Part shown: positions 11,938 through 22,543 of the stretch, in pieces
Layout of the letters: every line of letters begins with the position of its first letter
Position numbering within the stretch: position 1 is the first letter of the stretch
Source: Stictocephala bisonia
Taxonomy: Eukaryota; Arthropoda; Insecta; Hemiptera; Membracidae
Assembly (NCBI GenBank): GCA_035578905.1
Contig: JAQJVL010000544.1
Location: 461,403 to 525,402, forward strand
Direction of reading: 5' to 3'
Length of the DNA stretch: 64,000 nucleotides
Notes under the pieces: generated by a model
Database searches by the model: none
What the model was told of the DNA's origin: nothing
Seen by the model: the letters and a program-made list of their open reading frames with translations, nothing else
Translations under genes and position numbers: made by a program

Positions 11938-12853
11938 GGGTTGCCATAATACCCATGCTATTAAAGGTATTAATACCTTCACGCTATTATAGTTTCAAAA
12001 TGATCTGATCTCTATTTTTATTATAGTGAATTTTCAAACGTCAGAAATTATCTGAAGCTGTAACATATAGTGTATTTTTCCCACTCTATGATTACAAAAA
12101 AATAAGAAAAGGTAAAAATATAAATTTACCACTCATAAATAGACGAGAAAAATGTTGATGGTAATTTAGTTTTCTTCTGCCTTATACTTTTCACACAGTT
12201 GATGTTCAAACTCGAGTATCTATACTTTTTGATCCAACAGTAGGCATGTTGGCACAAACTTTCAATGAGTACTCTCTGTCCTTGAAACAAATCTGCTCAG
12301 ATGTAGGTTTTATAGTTCTGGATTTGATTCTTTCCCTAGCAAGTTAAAAAAGAGTTATCAATTTATGTACTAGCCTGTAAATTTTTATTTACTCAAGTTC
12401 ATCTTTAGTCCATCCTCTCTCTCAGACAAGATAGTAAATGTGGATTTTTATAATTAATGTTTATCCCTGTTGATTGCCATATCTAATATGTCCAAGTGCA
12501 GAATAATACAGGTTTATTGACCTGTATTGACATTTTTTGTGTTTATTGACTCAAGTGTTGAATAAGACTTGAGTGAAAACTCAAGGTTTATTGACATTGA
12601 GTTTTCACTTTATTTTACTGTATTTACAGCTACTCAGCTTCTCCCTTGATAGAATAAAAAATTATTACCATGAGAATAAAAAAATGTCTATATGCTGTAT
12701 GTTTCTTGTGTTCGTATACTTGTCTTTTCAGTTTAACTTGCTAATGGCTTATCTCTCCTATTGTATTAATTTCTGGCCTTATGTCCTCTAACCTAACCTA
12801 AAAAAATAATTCATTTTATAACCAAATGAAGAAATTGTTTTATAATTTCATAG
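11938..12853. other. Intron sequence before the second BTB-gene exon
   Basis: AT-rich. Short GTTTATTGAC words repeat near 12520-12590. No gene or element was recognised. Confidence 0.5.
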
Positions 12854-12999
12854 GATTGGCTAAGCCAGCATCAAAGTCTGAGCCTCTTGAGGAGGATCTG
12901 CCACTGTGGAATGAGCTGCTAGAAGCACCAACTTCTGAATCGACTGGAGGATCGGCGGCTAAAAGGAAAAGAAAACCTTCCTCCCACAATTGTTGCAAG
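12854..12999 (+). CDS. BTB-gene exon 2 (end of BTB domain and linker)
   Basis: The acceptor is AG at 12852-12853. The leading GA completes the Gly codon begun at 2833, giving ...LQIKG|LAKPASKSEPLEED, the normal end of a BTB domain followed by an acidic linker (DLPLWNELLEAP). A basic patch KRKRKP, a candidate nuclear localisation signal, follows, then NCCK. The donor at 13000 is GTCTGT, weaker than consensus. The exon ends in phase 0, matching the acceptor at 29150. The junction residues make a chance match very unlikely. Confidence 0.85.
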
Positions 13000-14515
13000 G
13001 TCTGTACTCCAAAAAGATTTTATCTGTAGGTTATGAAGTAAATATTAAGTTAAGTAGTGTAATTTGATATCTGAAATATATCTTAAGTGAACATAACATC
13101 TACAAACTACAACCTTTTAAAAGAGATTTTTTTAAATCTTTTATGAGTGCCTATAGATTTTACAATTATTTTGAAATGAATAACTTAATTGTTTTTTATT
13201 AACATTTCTGTGGTAGTCAGTTAATTATAATTGAGCCGAGTGGAAGGTGGCTTGCATGTTATATCTAGCACATTTAGGGACTCCAGCAGCAGAGGGAAAA
13301 TGTTCCACCATTTTGTCTCTAGTTGGTATGAGGGGCCGTGTTGGGAGTGGGGACAATGGAAACCATCAGCTGGTGAAGTTGGTGTTAGAGTAAGATGCAC
13401 ATGTCTCTTCATCTCCTTCGCTCCGTGTGTTTGTAGGTTATGTTAAAGGTAGTAGAGAAAACTAATTGAATTATAACAGCCGATATAATATAGCCATAAT
13501 CTTGTATTTTGTCATTGTTAACCTGTTTATTTGTCATATAACAAAACAGATAATACAAATAATGCATGTACTGCAAAGGAATGGTAACAAAATATACTAT
13601 TTCGAATTTTCTCTAAACAAATAGCAACCTTAACAAACTATGCAACAGATTTAATAACCTATCTTTATAACAGATTTAGTATATCTTCTTAGCTTTTCTT
13701 TTCTTATAATCATTTGTTTGAATGGTACACTATAATACAGGATTGGATATTTACTCTTAAATTTATTTGTTTTAGGTTGGTTTCAAATTTCAATTACATT
13801 ATAAGTATTTATAATATAATATATATTAAAAACACAATAACATGGCATATCAAATTTTAATATAACCTCAATACAACTTGGTATTGACAATAAACCGCTA
13901 TAAATCAGCTGATTCCTTACTCCTATCACAGCGCCTTTTGTCCATCAGGCCATGTTCCAGCTGTGCTTGATGTCAGTACCACCACATGCCTGGCACACTA
14001 ATGGTCAACTAGAGTGATGACGTAATAGGGGGGGCTTGCTACTGGATGTCCATGATCATAAAATATTAAAGTGGCACGTCGGTTCAGTAGTGGGAGAAGA
14101 GTAATTTTCTCTCACTTTAATGACTAGCTTTATCTCTCTTGCACAAGTTCCTTCATGAGGTGGTAATCAAAGTGGTTGAATTGTAATGTTCTTCCCCTTT
14201 CAAAAAAATTATTTGGCCCAAGAACAAATAAAATAATATATGACTAAGATTTACAGAAAAAACATGGATTTGTTGTAATTTCTTTTACATGTTATTAAAC
14301 TTATCAATAAAGGAATTTTTAATGTATTTTAAAGTGTTTTTACCGGTTATAGTTGAATCATAAATTACCTAGTATTATGAAATCAATTTGGCATGCACAT
14401 TATTGTTCTTTTTATTAACATTTTTTATTCAAAATTTATGTCTAAATAACATAATAAGTATGAATTAACATTTATTCACAACTATATCCAGACCCCTCCC
14501 CCTTCAGGTGCCAAG
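13000..14515. other. Intron 2, 5' part
   Basis: AT-rich. The open frames around 13221-13446 show no recognisable domain. No terminal repeats were found. Confidence 0.5.
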
Positions 14516-14519
14516 CTTA

Positions 14520-15369
14520 TTCAAATGAGTTTATTCAGCCATTCAACAAAATACAAATTGTAATAGGCTATGTCTAGAAGATCTTAAATGCTAAAATAAA
14601 TAAGATTAATATATAAAACAACATGCAATTTCAACATAAATAAATATGTGTTGTACATATATTAGGCCTGCAGCAAGCAACAGTAAAAACACTACAATTT
14701 CTATGGCATGCAAATCATGCACAAGCTACTTGGAAAAACATGCATTAACTACAAGAAAATACAAAAGTTTCTTACCTTGTAAGCTACTTATGGTTCAACA
14801 TTAATAATTTGCATTTGCCTATAAATAATTGAGAATATGGGGGTGGTCCAGAAGCCAAGACCTCATAACCTGAGTAAACTTTGCTTTGGGCAAAGATCTT
14901 ACTTCATGCGGTAGTGTATTAAAATACCTTGTACCAGTAACAGGATAACAATTTTGAGTCTTACTAAGTCTGTATCTATTTATAAATGGAGTTATTTCTT
15001 GTTACATAACCATGCACATGCTGATTTTTGACCAAATTTGCTTCTATATTTCTATCAAGCAATGAAAAATATGATCTCAATGAAAAAATTATATCAAGCA
15101 ATGAATAGTAAATATCTGATGCAAGCAAAATAGGGGTCTGCAATGTTCCAGCCAACCTGCACCACTTAAGATTCTAATGGCTCTCTTCAGCAAAAGTAGC
15201 AGCCTATACGTACCTGAGGAGTGCCCTCACAGTCTAATCCCGAAGGTTAGATGCGAGTGAAAAAAAGCATAATAGGTTGATTTTAGAAAATCATTAGGCA
15301 GCTCACTCTTTAACTTCTTAGTAAATATAACACTCTACTTAATCTAACACATAATATATTTACATGCTT
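14520..15369 (-). pseudogene. LINE-A (minus strand), C-terminal part and 3' end
   Basis: Minus-strand translation from about 15360 down to a stop at 14821-14819 gives RLSRVLYLLRS, YYAFFHSHLTFGIRL, LLLLLKRAIRILSGAGWLEH, then RYFNTLPHEVRSLPKAKFTQ and LLDHPHILNYL-stop. This is the standard C-terminus of a jockey/CR1-like ORF2, interrupted by stops. It continues the RT at 15488-17990, from which it is split by the minisatellite at 15370-15487. The 3' untranslated region probably ends near 14520 (GAATAAACTCATTTGAATA on the minus strand). Confidence 0.8.
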
Positions 15370-15487
15370 GCTATTGACCACGTACTGTGGTATTAACCCA
15401 CCCGCCCACTCATACACGTACTGTGGTATTGACCCACCGCCCACCCACCCATACATGTACTGTGGTATTAACCCACCCTCCTACCCA
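15370..15487 (-). repeat. Minisatellite inserted into LINE-A coding sequence
   Basis: About three units of the same GGGTGGGCGGGTGGGT-type minisatellite as at 10.3 kb, here in opposite orientation. On the minus strand the LINE frame reads ...LDKKLVW, enters the repeat, and resumes directly with SKHVN...RLSRVLYLL. This implies an insertion of the array with little or no loss of LINE sequence. Confidence 0.8.
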
Positions 15488-17990
15488 AACAAGCTTCTTA
15501 TCTAAGTTAAAACCTAATAGTTTAACAGAGTTGACATGCTCATAATTTATTAGGCTAAAAGTAATTTCTTGAGTTTTTAATTCGTTCAATACCAATTTAT
15601 TGTTTTGAAACCATTTGGATGCAGTTTCAAGCAAGTTTCTAGCAAGTGTTTTTGCCGTAGCATAGTCAGTATGACTGGCAAACAAGGTGGTATTATCTGC
15701 ATAGAGAATGGCATTACCTGATACGCTGTGGTACAAATCGTTTATTGCCACGACAAACAGAAAAGGCCCTAGCATGGAGCCCTGAGGGACACCATGCTTT
15801 ACAAACATTGAGGTTGATTTTTTTCCACTCCAGCTCACTACTTGCTGTCTTAAATGGAGATACGAGATTAAGACAGTGCACCACCTGATGTGTTTTAATT
15901 TATACTCTTTGTTACTTAATAATATTATTCATGTAAATACAAATATCTTTAGCTGTTTTGTTTCAACAATTATTATTAAATGGTTCTACATTGAAATAAC
16001 ACTCATCTAATGTTTTATTTAATTTTTCAAGTAATTAATTTAGTAACATATTACCACCCTTCACGCCATACCTTTCGAGCTTACTTAAAAGAATTGTATG
16101 AGAAATACAATCGAAAGCACGTGAAAGATCGCAGCATACAACAGAGGTGTGCATTTTGTCTTCAAAAGATTTAAGGATTTTCTGAAGAAGGCGATCCACC
16201 ACCGAGGCAGTAGATCTGCCCTTTCTGAAACCATATTGGGCAGGCACTAAAAGGCGATGCCCTTCAAAGTAATCATACAATTGTAATAATATTACTGCCT
16301 CAAACACTTTTGCAAAAACAGGCACTATAGATATCAGCCGGTAGCTGGATACATTGTCTCTAGGACCCTTCTTATATATGGGAACTGTTCTAGTTATCCT
16401 TAAGACATAGGGAAAAACCCTTGATGCTAAACAGTTATTTATCAGATAGGCTAAAATTGGGGCAATCTCCCATACTACACTATTTAAAACACCCTCATGA
16501 ATATCTTTACTTTTGGATGCCTTAAAACTATTTAAAATGTCCTTGTCTTTGAGGACTGGCTTCCATACAAAGCTACTATTTATCAGTGGAACATTTTCGA
16601 GAGCATTGACACTGTTTCTAGTACAGCCGTTCACAAGAACGTCAACAGATTCTAAAAGGTATTTATTAAAATCGTCTGCTTTAGCAAAATCTGGCTCTGG
16701 GATATAAGGATCAGTCTTACTTAAATTTATAAAATTCCATGCAGATTTTCATGGATTTGCTGACTTCGAGATGGCATCAGCTATCGCTGTTTTTTTTTTT
16801 GCCTCCGTTAATTTGGAACGATACTCTTTATGCAACCTTTGTAGCAAGTGCATGAGATCGGGTCTATGTTTAGCATTAGAGTTAACCAAGAGAATAATAT
16901 TCTTGAGCTTAGCCAACTCAGGAGTGTTCCATTTACTTGGCCTAATATTACCTGGCCTCTTACTATTTTCAGTTAACTTAGCTCTTTTAACCACAACAGG
17001 AAAACATAAATCAAAACTATTTCTAAAATTCAAGAAAAAACTTGAGAAAGCATCCTCAGCTGAAAGATGAGCAATATTGGCATACCAAAGCTTAGCCTAG
17101 TTTCTTACAGTGTGACAGAAATTCCGAGAATTTTTTCATTTAACACTCTAAAATTTACAGTTTTTGTGCCTTTACCCTGAATTGGCCTATCTCTTTTATA
17201 ACATGAGCTACATTTAAGAAATAAGAGGACATTTTTGTTATCTGAAATCTGATCTTGACTTACACTAACCTTATAGTTCCAACTATCTAAATTAGTGACA
17301 AAAGTGTCCAAAGATGAAATATTTCTGGTAGGCTGAATTATGCTAGCATACAAATTAAAACTACGTATGAGATTTAGGAACTCAAAAGCCTCCGAAGATG
17401 ATTTTATCAGGTACACATTGTGATCTGTTCCGATTATCACAGACAGTTTCAAGGTTAACAAGAAACCAAAGCAAGATTCAAAAAGATAGAAAAATCTTTT
17501 TAAATCACCCAAGGGGGATCTGTAAAGAGCAATTATTACCAAAGAATACTCTTCTACAATGACACCAGCAAATTATGCCTGCTGAGCTTCGCTAAATCTG
17601 ATAAGATCGACTGGCTTACATCAAAAGTTTCTATTTATATAGATTGCTACACCACCCCTAGATGTTTCACGGCAGAAAGAAGACTTTAGACACAGATCAG
17701 AGATATTACTAAAACAGGTCAACTCTGTATCAGTCATCCAATGCTCAGAGATGCATAGTGCGTATAGTTTTCTTGTCTCACACAGAAGTTCAAGTTCGGG
17801 CAACTTGTTTCGTAAACACTGAATATTTATCGTGCAAAGATTTATAACACTGAGAGAGGACTTCTCTGGCCTAACACTGTTTAGGCCAAACTTTTCCCTA
17901 AAAAAACACGCGACTGCACATAATCTCTATTCATTGGTCTTTCAATGAATTTTTTAACCAGAGTACCGGATGGCCAGAACTTTGCCTCTA
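15488..17990 (-). pseudogene. LINE-A (minus strand), endonuclease and reverse transcriptase
   Basis: Minus-strand frames give, in order: an ORF1/ORF2 junction region; the AP-endonuclease (EHWMTDTEL, RGGVAIYI, YRSPLGDL, then DTFVTNLDSW) over 17803-17105; a linker; and the RT over 16634-15488 (YRLISIVPVFAKVFE, QYGFRKGRSTA, CCDLSRAFDCISH, HGVPQGSMLGP). The catalytic box reads YADN instead of YADD, so one metal-binding Asp is lost. There are also several frameshifts. It is a dead copy from the same group as the LINE at 34.0-36.4 kb. Confidence 0.85.
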
Positions 17991-17999
17991 AAAGAATAA

Positions 18000-18120
18000 A
18001 TTAAATGAAATACATCTTTATTTAACCAGTTGGGACTAAAAAGTCCCTTCTTCCACTTAACCTGATACAAAAATAATTACAATTATAACAATTTTGTTTT
18101 TAAATATAGTAATTACAAGT
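18000..18120 (-). mobile_element. LINE-B, 3' tail (third fragment)
   Basis: Minus-strand text ends AACTGGTTAAATAAAGATGT, a LINE-like 3' end with an AATAAA signal. It is continuous with 20495-20674 once the LINE inserted at 18121-20482 is removed, and that in turn with the ORF2 end at 27150-27905. Confidence 0.6.
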
Positions 18121-20482
18121 GAATAAAAGTAACAAGACAAACCATAATCCACAAAAATACCAGCTTAAAAGGAAAATAAATGCAAACTCCATCTACTCAC
18201 TTAACATAGCATTAGGATACTACAACTGGGACAATGTACACTCAGCTGAAACAGTTGACGATGCATATAACAACTTTATAAATACGGTTACTCGAGAACT
18301 GGAGGCCGCATGCCCAATCAAAAAGGTAATGTCAAAACCAAGCAGAAAACACTCAAACTATACAGACACAGAAACCCTACAACTAAAACAAAACTACCTC
18401 AAAGCACTAGACAAATACAACATATCTGGAGATGAGAACGACAAAGCGATAATGGCAGACAACAAAAAAATATATGACCTGAAACTGAAGGAACTGCGCC
18501 AGAACACAACATCCAACCATATCAACCAAGCTGACAACAAATCCAGGGCGATATGGGACATCATAAACCAAGGAAGAATAAACAAACGAGGAAAAAAGGA
18601 AGATAAACAAATACAACTGAATATAAGAGGGGAGAAGATAGACAAACCTGAACAAGTTGCTCAGGAGTTCAACACTTACTTCTCTACCATAGCAGAGCAT
18701 ATTTTGAGAAACGCAGATCAACAAGTCCGCATAAACAGAACAAGGGTCATCCAAGCACCTCTAATCGAACATAAATTAACACTGTCACCCACAAATGAAA
18801 AAGAAGTAAAGGAGATCATTACCTCGCTCAAGAGCAAGACTTCAAGTGGCATTGATGAATTCTCAGCTAAACTAGTAAAACAATGTGCTCATAATCTCAT
18901 CCACCGTCTGACTGTAATTATTAATAAATCCTTTCAACATGGCACCTTCCCATCAGCACTAAAAACTGCCAAAGTCTCCCCAAATTGAAAAAAGGAGATC
19001 CTACCCAACTAAGCAATCATCGTCCAATTTCTATTATCTCCACATTCTCAAAAATAATTGAAAAATTTGTACTTAAAAGGTTAATGAGGCACTTAAACGA
19101 CCATGAGCTTCTGACTAAAAGACAACATGGATTTATGAAGGGCAAATCTACCTGCACAGCCATCACGGCCCTTGTGGAGTACATTATAGACCATATTGAC
19201 AAGAGTAGATACATCTCAGCAATACTACTTGACTATTCAAAAGCTTTTGACTGTCTCGGACATGAGATCATTCTAGACAAATTGCAGGCCCTAGGTATCC
19301 AAGACTCCGCAAATAGCTGGTTCCGCAGTTACCTATCAGGCCGTAGACAACTAGTGGAACTGAACTACACCAAAAATGGAGTCCTCCACACTGCAAGATC
19401 TGGCCTACAACCATTGACAAGAGGAGTCCCCCAAGGCTCGGTTCTGGGGCCGGTGCTTTTCATCCTTCTCACGAATGACTTTCCTGATACAATCAAAGAC
19501 TACAGCACTGCAATCATGTACGCTGACGACACAACGCTTTTGATGAAAAATGACTGTCCAGAAGACCTAATTACAAATGCTCAAATTGCTCTTAACATAA
19601 CTTTTAACTATTGTTCCTTGAATGACTTGGTTGCAAACCCATCAAAAACTAAACAAATCAACTTTGGAAGCAGAAGCGACCATATCCCACCCCTGCCTGG
19701 TGTTAATCAAACAGACGAAACTGAGCTCCTTGGAATCCTCCTGGATGCTAACCTAACCTGGGGTTCGCACATCAGCAAGCTTTGTAAGAAGCTCAACTCT
19801 GCAGTCTATGTGATTAGAAGAATCCTGCACATTTGTAACCCCGCCTCAGCAAAAGTAGCATACCACGCCTTTCTGGAAACTCATCTCAGATACGGAATCC
19901 TTGTATGGGGAGGAACATCTGCACTCAATATAAAGAGAGTCTTGACAATTCAAAAGAAGGCAATAAGAACATTGGACAGCTTGGGACCCCTTGACAGCTG
20001 CAGACCTGCTTTTAAAGAGCTAAAGATCATGACAGTCACAGCAATCTACATTCAGGAAGCCATACTGCATGTTGACAGACTTGAACTACCTAGGCAAAAC
20101 AGATCACACCCATACAACACAAGACATAAAGCAAGAATCCCAATTCAAAAACATCCAACAACACTCCATGATAAGAAGCCCAGCTCTATAGGCAGTAAAC
20201 TGTACAACATCCTCCCGGCAGACTTCGAACAACTAAAAGGCGACCTCCTGAAACGTAAACTCCATGCCTGGCTGATTGACAACCCAGTTTACACCATCCA
20301 GGAGTTCATCGACAAGATAGAACAATGACTACTTATCTTACTATCTAATAATGTATAATATATGACGCTATAACTGTTCTCAAAGTTCATGTAATAAAGT
20401 ATTTCTGATTCTGATATAATACAAAAAAATAATTAACTATCTTAAAGTAAATAATATTAATAATCATAGTGAAATGATATAT
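18121..20482 (+). mobile_element. 5'-truncated LINE (LINE-C) with 12-bp target duplication
   Basis: GTAATTACAAGT at 18109-18120 is duplicated exactly at 20483-20494. The insert is the 3' part of a LINE: the linker after the endonuclease and most of the RT (18119-18988, then 18985-20328). It ends in AATAAAGTATTTCTGATTCTGAT, a short tandem tail at about 20416 followed by about 60 bp before the duplication. RT boxes: KGDPTQLSNHRPISII, HGFMKGKSTC, LLDYSKAFDCLGHE, RGVPQGSVLGP, YADD (residues 179-182 of the second frame). The C-terminus has HPYNTRHKARI and FIDKIEQ-stop. A one-base frameshift near 18985 (SPN-stop/KKGD) breaks the ORF; otherwise the copy is well preserved. Confidence 0.9.
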
Positions 20483-20494
20483 GTAATTACAAGT

Positions 20495-20674
20495 ATGAAA
20501 TAAGTTAATAGACTTAAAAATAAAAATAAAATTATGAAATTCCATTTACACCCTCACACATGCTCTCTTCAACTGGACCACATGCTCATTCACACATTTA
20601 TTAACTTAGTAGCAAATCATAAAAACTAAAAAAAGAATCCTTACAAACCACATTCATACGTATCCTCCAGATGT
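20495..20674 (-). mobile_element. LINE-B, 3' untranslated part (second fragment)
   Basis: Lies between the LINE-C insertion and solo LTR copy 2. On the minus strand, removing the LTR joins the ORF2 end (FGK) to HLEDTYECGL-stop here. No other coding content. Confidence 0.6.
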
Positions 20675-20887
20675 TGTAACGGTTCATTTATTTTAGGGGG
20701 TAAAAGTTTTTTTATATTCAGTTAAATAAGTAATATATTGGGTTTCATATAGGGAAAACGGCGAGCTGGACCTTCCCCTCCCCACTCCTACGCGGTAAGT
20801 AGGTCAGAGCGACGGTGAAAGTGGATCAAGGTCAACAGACCACTGCAGCTGACCTAGTTTCCTTGTCAACCGAGGGGTGGGGGAGTA

Positions 20888-20950
20888 CAATAAATACCGG
20901 TCCTCGGAGGCACTCGTCAGTGCGACCGAGACTGCGAGAAGGGAAAGATA
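20888..20950 (+). promoter_or_regulatory. Putative LTR core promoter (TATA-like, Inr, DPE)
   Basis: A TATA-like AATAAATA at about 20890 is followed by the initiator TCAGTG with A(+1) at 20919. AGATA lies exactly at +28 to +32 (20946-20950) and fits the arthropod downstream promoter element RGWYV. The Inr is conserved in copy 1 (complement around 11688-11693). This fixes the transcription direction of the LTR as + here and - in copy 1. Confidence 0.6.
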
Positions 20951-21219
20951 TACGCCGACGTTACACAGCGATACGAAATAGAACTGCGGTAAGACTTATT
21001 TGACTACGAATAAAGAAGTTAGAGTGGATTTGATAAAGCCCCTTTGTATAAGATATTTTCCGTTTGTAGTGCCGAAGCTCGGCAATAGAGTTTTATTTTC
21101 CCTCCCTTAGTTTAATTTGGACATTTATTTAATTTTAGATCATAGTTTGATCTAGTAGCATAGTTATTATTTCAGGCTAGGGTAGCCAAGTCATTTTAGA
21201 TTAGAGCGTAAATTAAATA

Positions 21220-22310
21220 GCTCCGCTCTGCGTTATAGCACTGTGGGCTAAACTTAAATTTTAAAAGCTCCGCTTTGCGTTATAGCACTGTGGGCTTAAA
21301 CAGTTTTATTTGCCGATTAGCATAAATTAAATAACTCCGCTCTGCGTTATAGCTCTGTGGGCTAAACTTAAATTTTAAAAGCTTCGCTCTGCTTTATAGC
21401 ACTGTGAGCTTAAACCGTTTTATGTGTCGATTGGCGTAAATTATATAGCTCCGCTCTGCGTTATAGCACTGTGGGCTATCAATAAACTTAAATTTTAAAA
21501 GCTCCGCTCTGCGTTATAGCACTGTGGGCTTAAACAGTTTTATTTGCCGATTAGCATATATTAAATAACTCCGCTCTGCGTTATAGCTCTGTGGGCTAAA
21601 CTTAAATTTTAAAAGCTTCGCTCTGCTTTATAGCACTGTGGGCTTAAACCGTTTTATGTGTCGATTGGCGTAAATTATATAGCTCCGCTCTGCGTTATAG
21701 CACTGTGGGCTATCAATAAACTTAAATTTTAAAAGCTCCGCTCTGCGTTATAGCACTGTGGGCTTAAACCGTTTTACTTGTCAATTATCGTAAATTAAAT
21801 AGCTCCGCTCTGCGTTATAGCACTGTGGGCTAAACTTAAATTTTAACAGCTCCGCTCTGCGTTATAGCACTGTGGGTTTAAACCGTTTTATTTGCCGATT
21901 ATCGTAAATTAAAAAGCTCCGCTCTGCGTTATAATACTGTGGGCTTAAACCGTTTTATTTGCCGATTAGCATAAATTAAATAGCTCCGCTTTGCGTTATA
22001 GCACTGTGGGCTAAACTTAAATTTTAAAAGCTCCGCTCTGCGTTATAGCACTGTAGGCTTAAACCGTTTTATGTGTCGATTGGCGTAAATTATATAGCTC
22101 CGCTCTGCGTTATAGCACTGTGGGCTATCAATAAACTTAACTTTTGAAAGCTCCGCTCTGCGTTATAGCACTGTGGGCTTAAAGCGTTTTATTTGTCGAT
22201 TAGCGTGAATCAAATAGCTCCGCTCTGCGTTAAAGCACTGTGGGCTAAGCTGTTTAGTTGAACCTTCGTTCGTTTAAGTAGCTCCGCTCTGCGTAAAGTA
22301 CTGAGGGCTG
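21220..22310 (+). repeat. Minisatellite inside solo LTR copy 2, about nineteen cores
   Basis: The same GCTCCGCTCTGCGTTATAGC core as in copy 1, repeated about nineteen times with alternating short and long AT spacers. A higher-order unit of about 200 bp (for example 21265-21480 against 21500-21715) points to recent block duplication. Confidence 0.9.
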
Positions 22311-22324
22311 TTTACGTTTCAACG

Positions 22325-22523
22325 TACTATACCTACTAGATATGACAAGCCCCTAAAGCATCCTATTAATATTGATTTAAACGCCACAAATCATTATATA
22401 AAAGAACTGACTGCAAGAATTGACAATGTTTATGTGATAGACCTAAAACAACTTGAGCGATGCCACTATACCAGACATGGTCTCCACTTGAGTAGTCAAG
22501 GCAAGGTTTTCAATGATAATTAG
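22325..22523 (+). pseudogene. LINE-D ORF1, SGNH-esterase C-terminus (5' truncated)
   Basis: The frame ending at TAG 22521-22523 reads NIDLNATNHYIKELT, VYVIDLKQLERC, then RHGLHLSSQGK. The D/H-G-L-H-L-x-x-x-G-K ending is the catalytic-His block of SGNH hydrolases in LINE ORF1 proteins. The GDS and GxND blocks are missing because the copy is truncated; both are visible in another LINE of the window at 38.7-39.1 kb. The last codons lie in a perfect 12-bp hairpin. Confidence 0.7.
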
Positions 22524-22540
22524 CAGGTATTATCATTGAA
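22509..22540 (+). promoter_or_regulatory. Perfect 12-bp hairpin at the esterase stop / macro ORF start
   Basis: TTCAATGATAAT (22509-22520), loop TAGCAGGT, then ATTATCATTGAA (22529-22540). The UAG stop of the esterase frame is the first triplet of the loop. The macro-domain frame opens just before it (a -1 relation), and its first ATG is at 22610. The position suggests, but does not prove, a role in reinitiation or frameshifting. Confidence 0.5.
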
Positions 22541-22543
22541 GCG

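Larger units (their letters stand above)
20675..22324 (+). mobile_element. Solo LTR copy 2, left part
   Basis: Starts TGTAACGG and, after the LINE insertion at 22325-26864, ends CCTCACA at 27149. It is flanked by ATGT on both sides (20671-20674, 27150-27153). Without the LINE and one copy of its AACG duplication it is about 1.93 kb, against 1.32 kb for copy 1; the difference is mostly extra minisatellite units. It sits inside LINE-B, so it is younger than LINE-B and older than the LINE within it. Confidence 0.85.

Noticed and set aside
12789..12800. TAACCTAACCTA, like the insect telomere repeat
   Set aside because: Only about two units; expected by chance in AT-rich DNA.
20815..21003. 62-codon frame conserved in both solo LTRs (counterpart 11607-11795, minus strand)
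   Set aside because: It has no ATG start and overlaps the LTR promoter and leader. Conservation reflects copies of the same LTR; amino-acid conservation is no better than that of the DNA.
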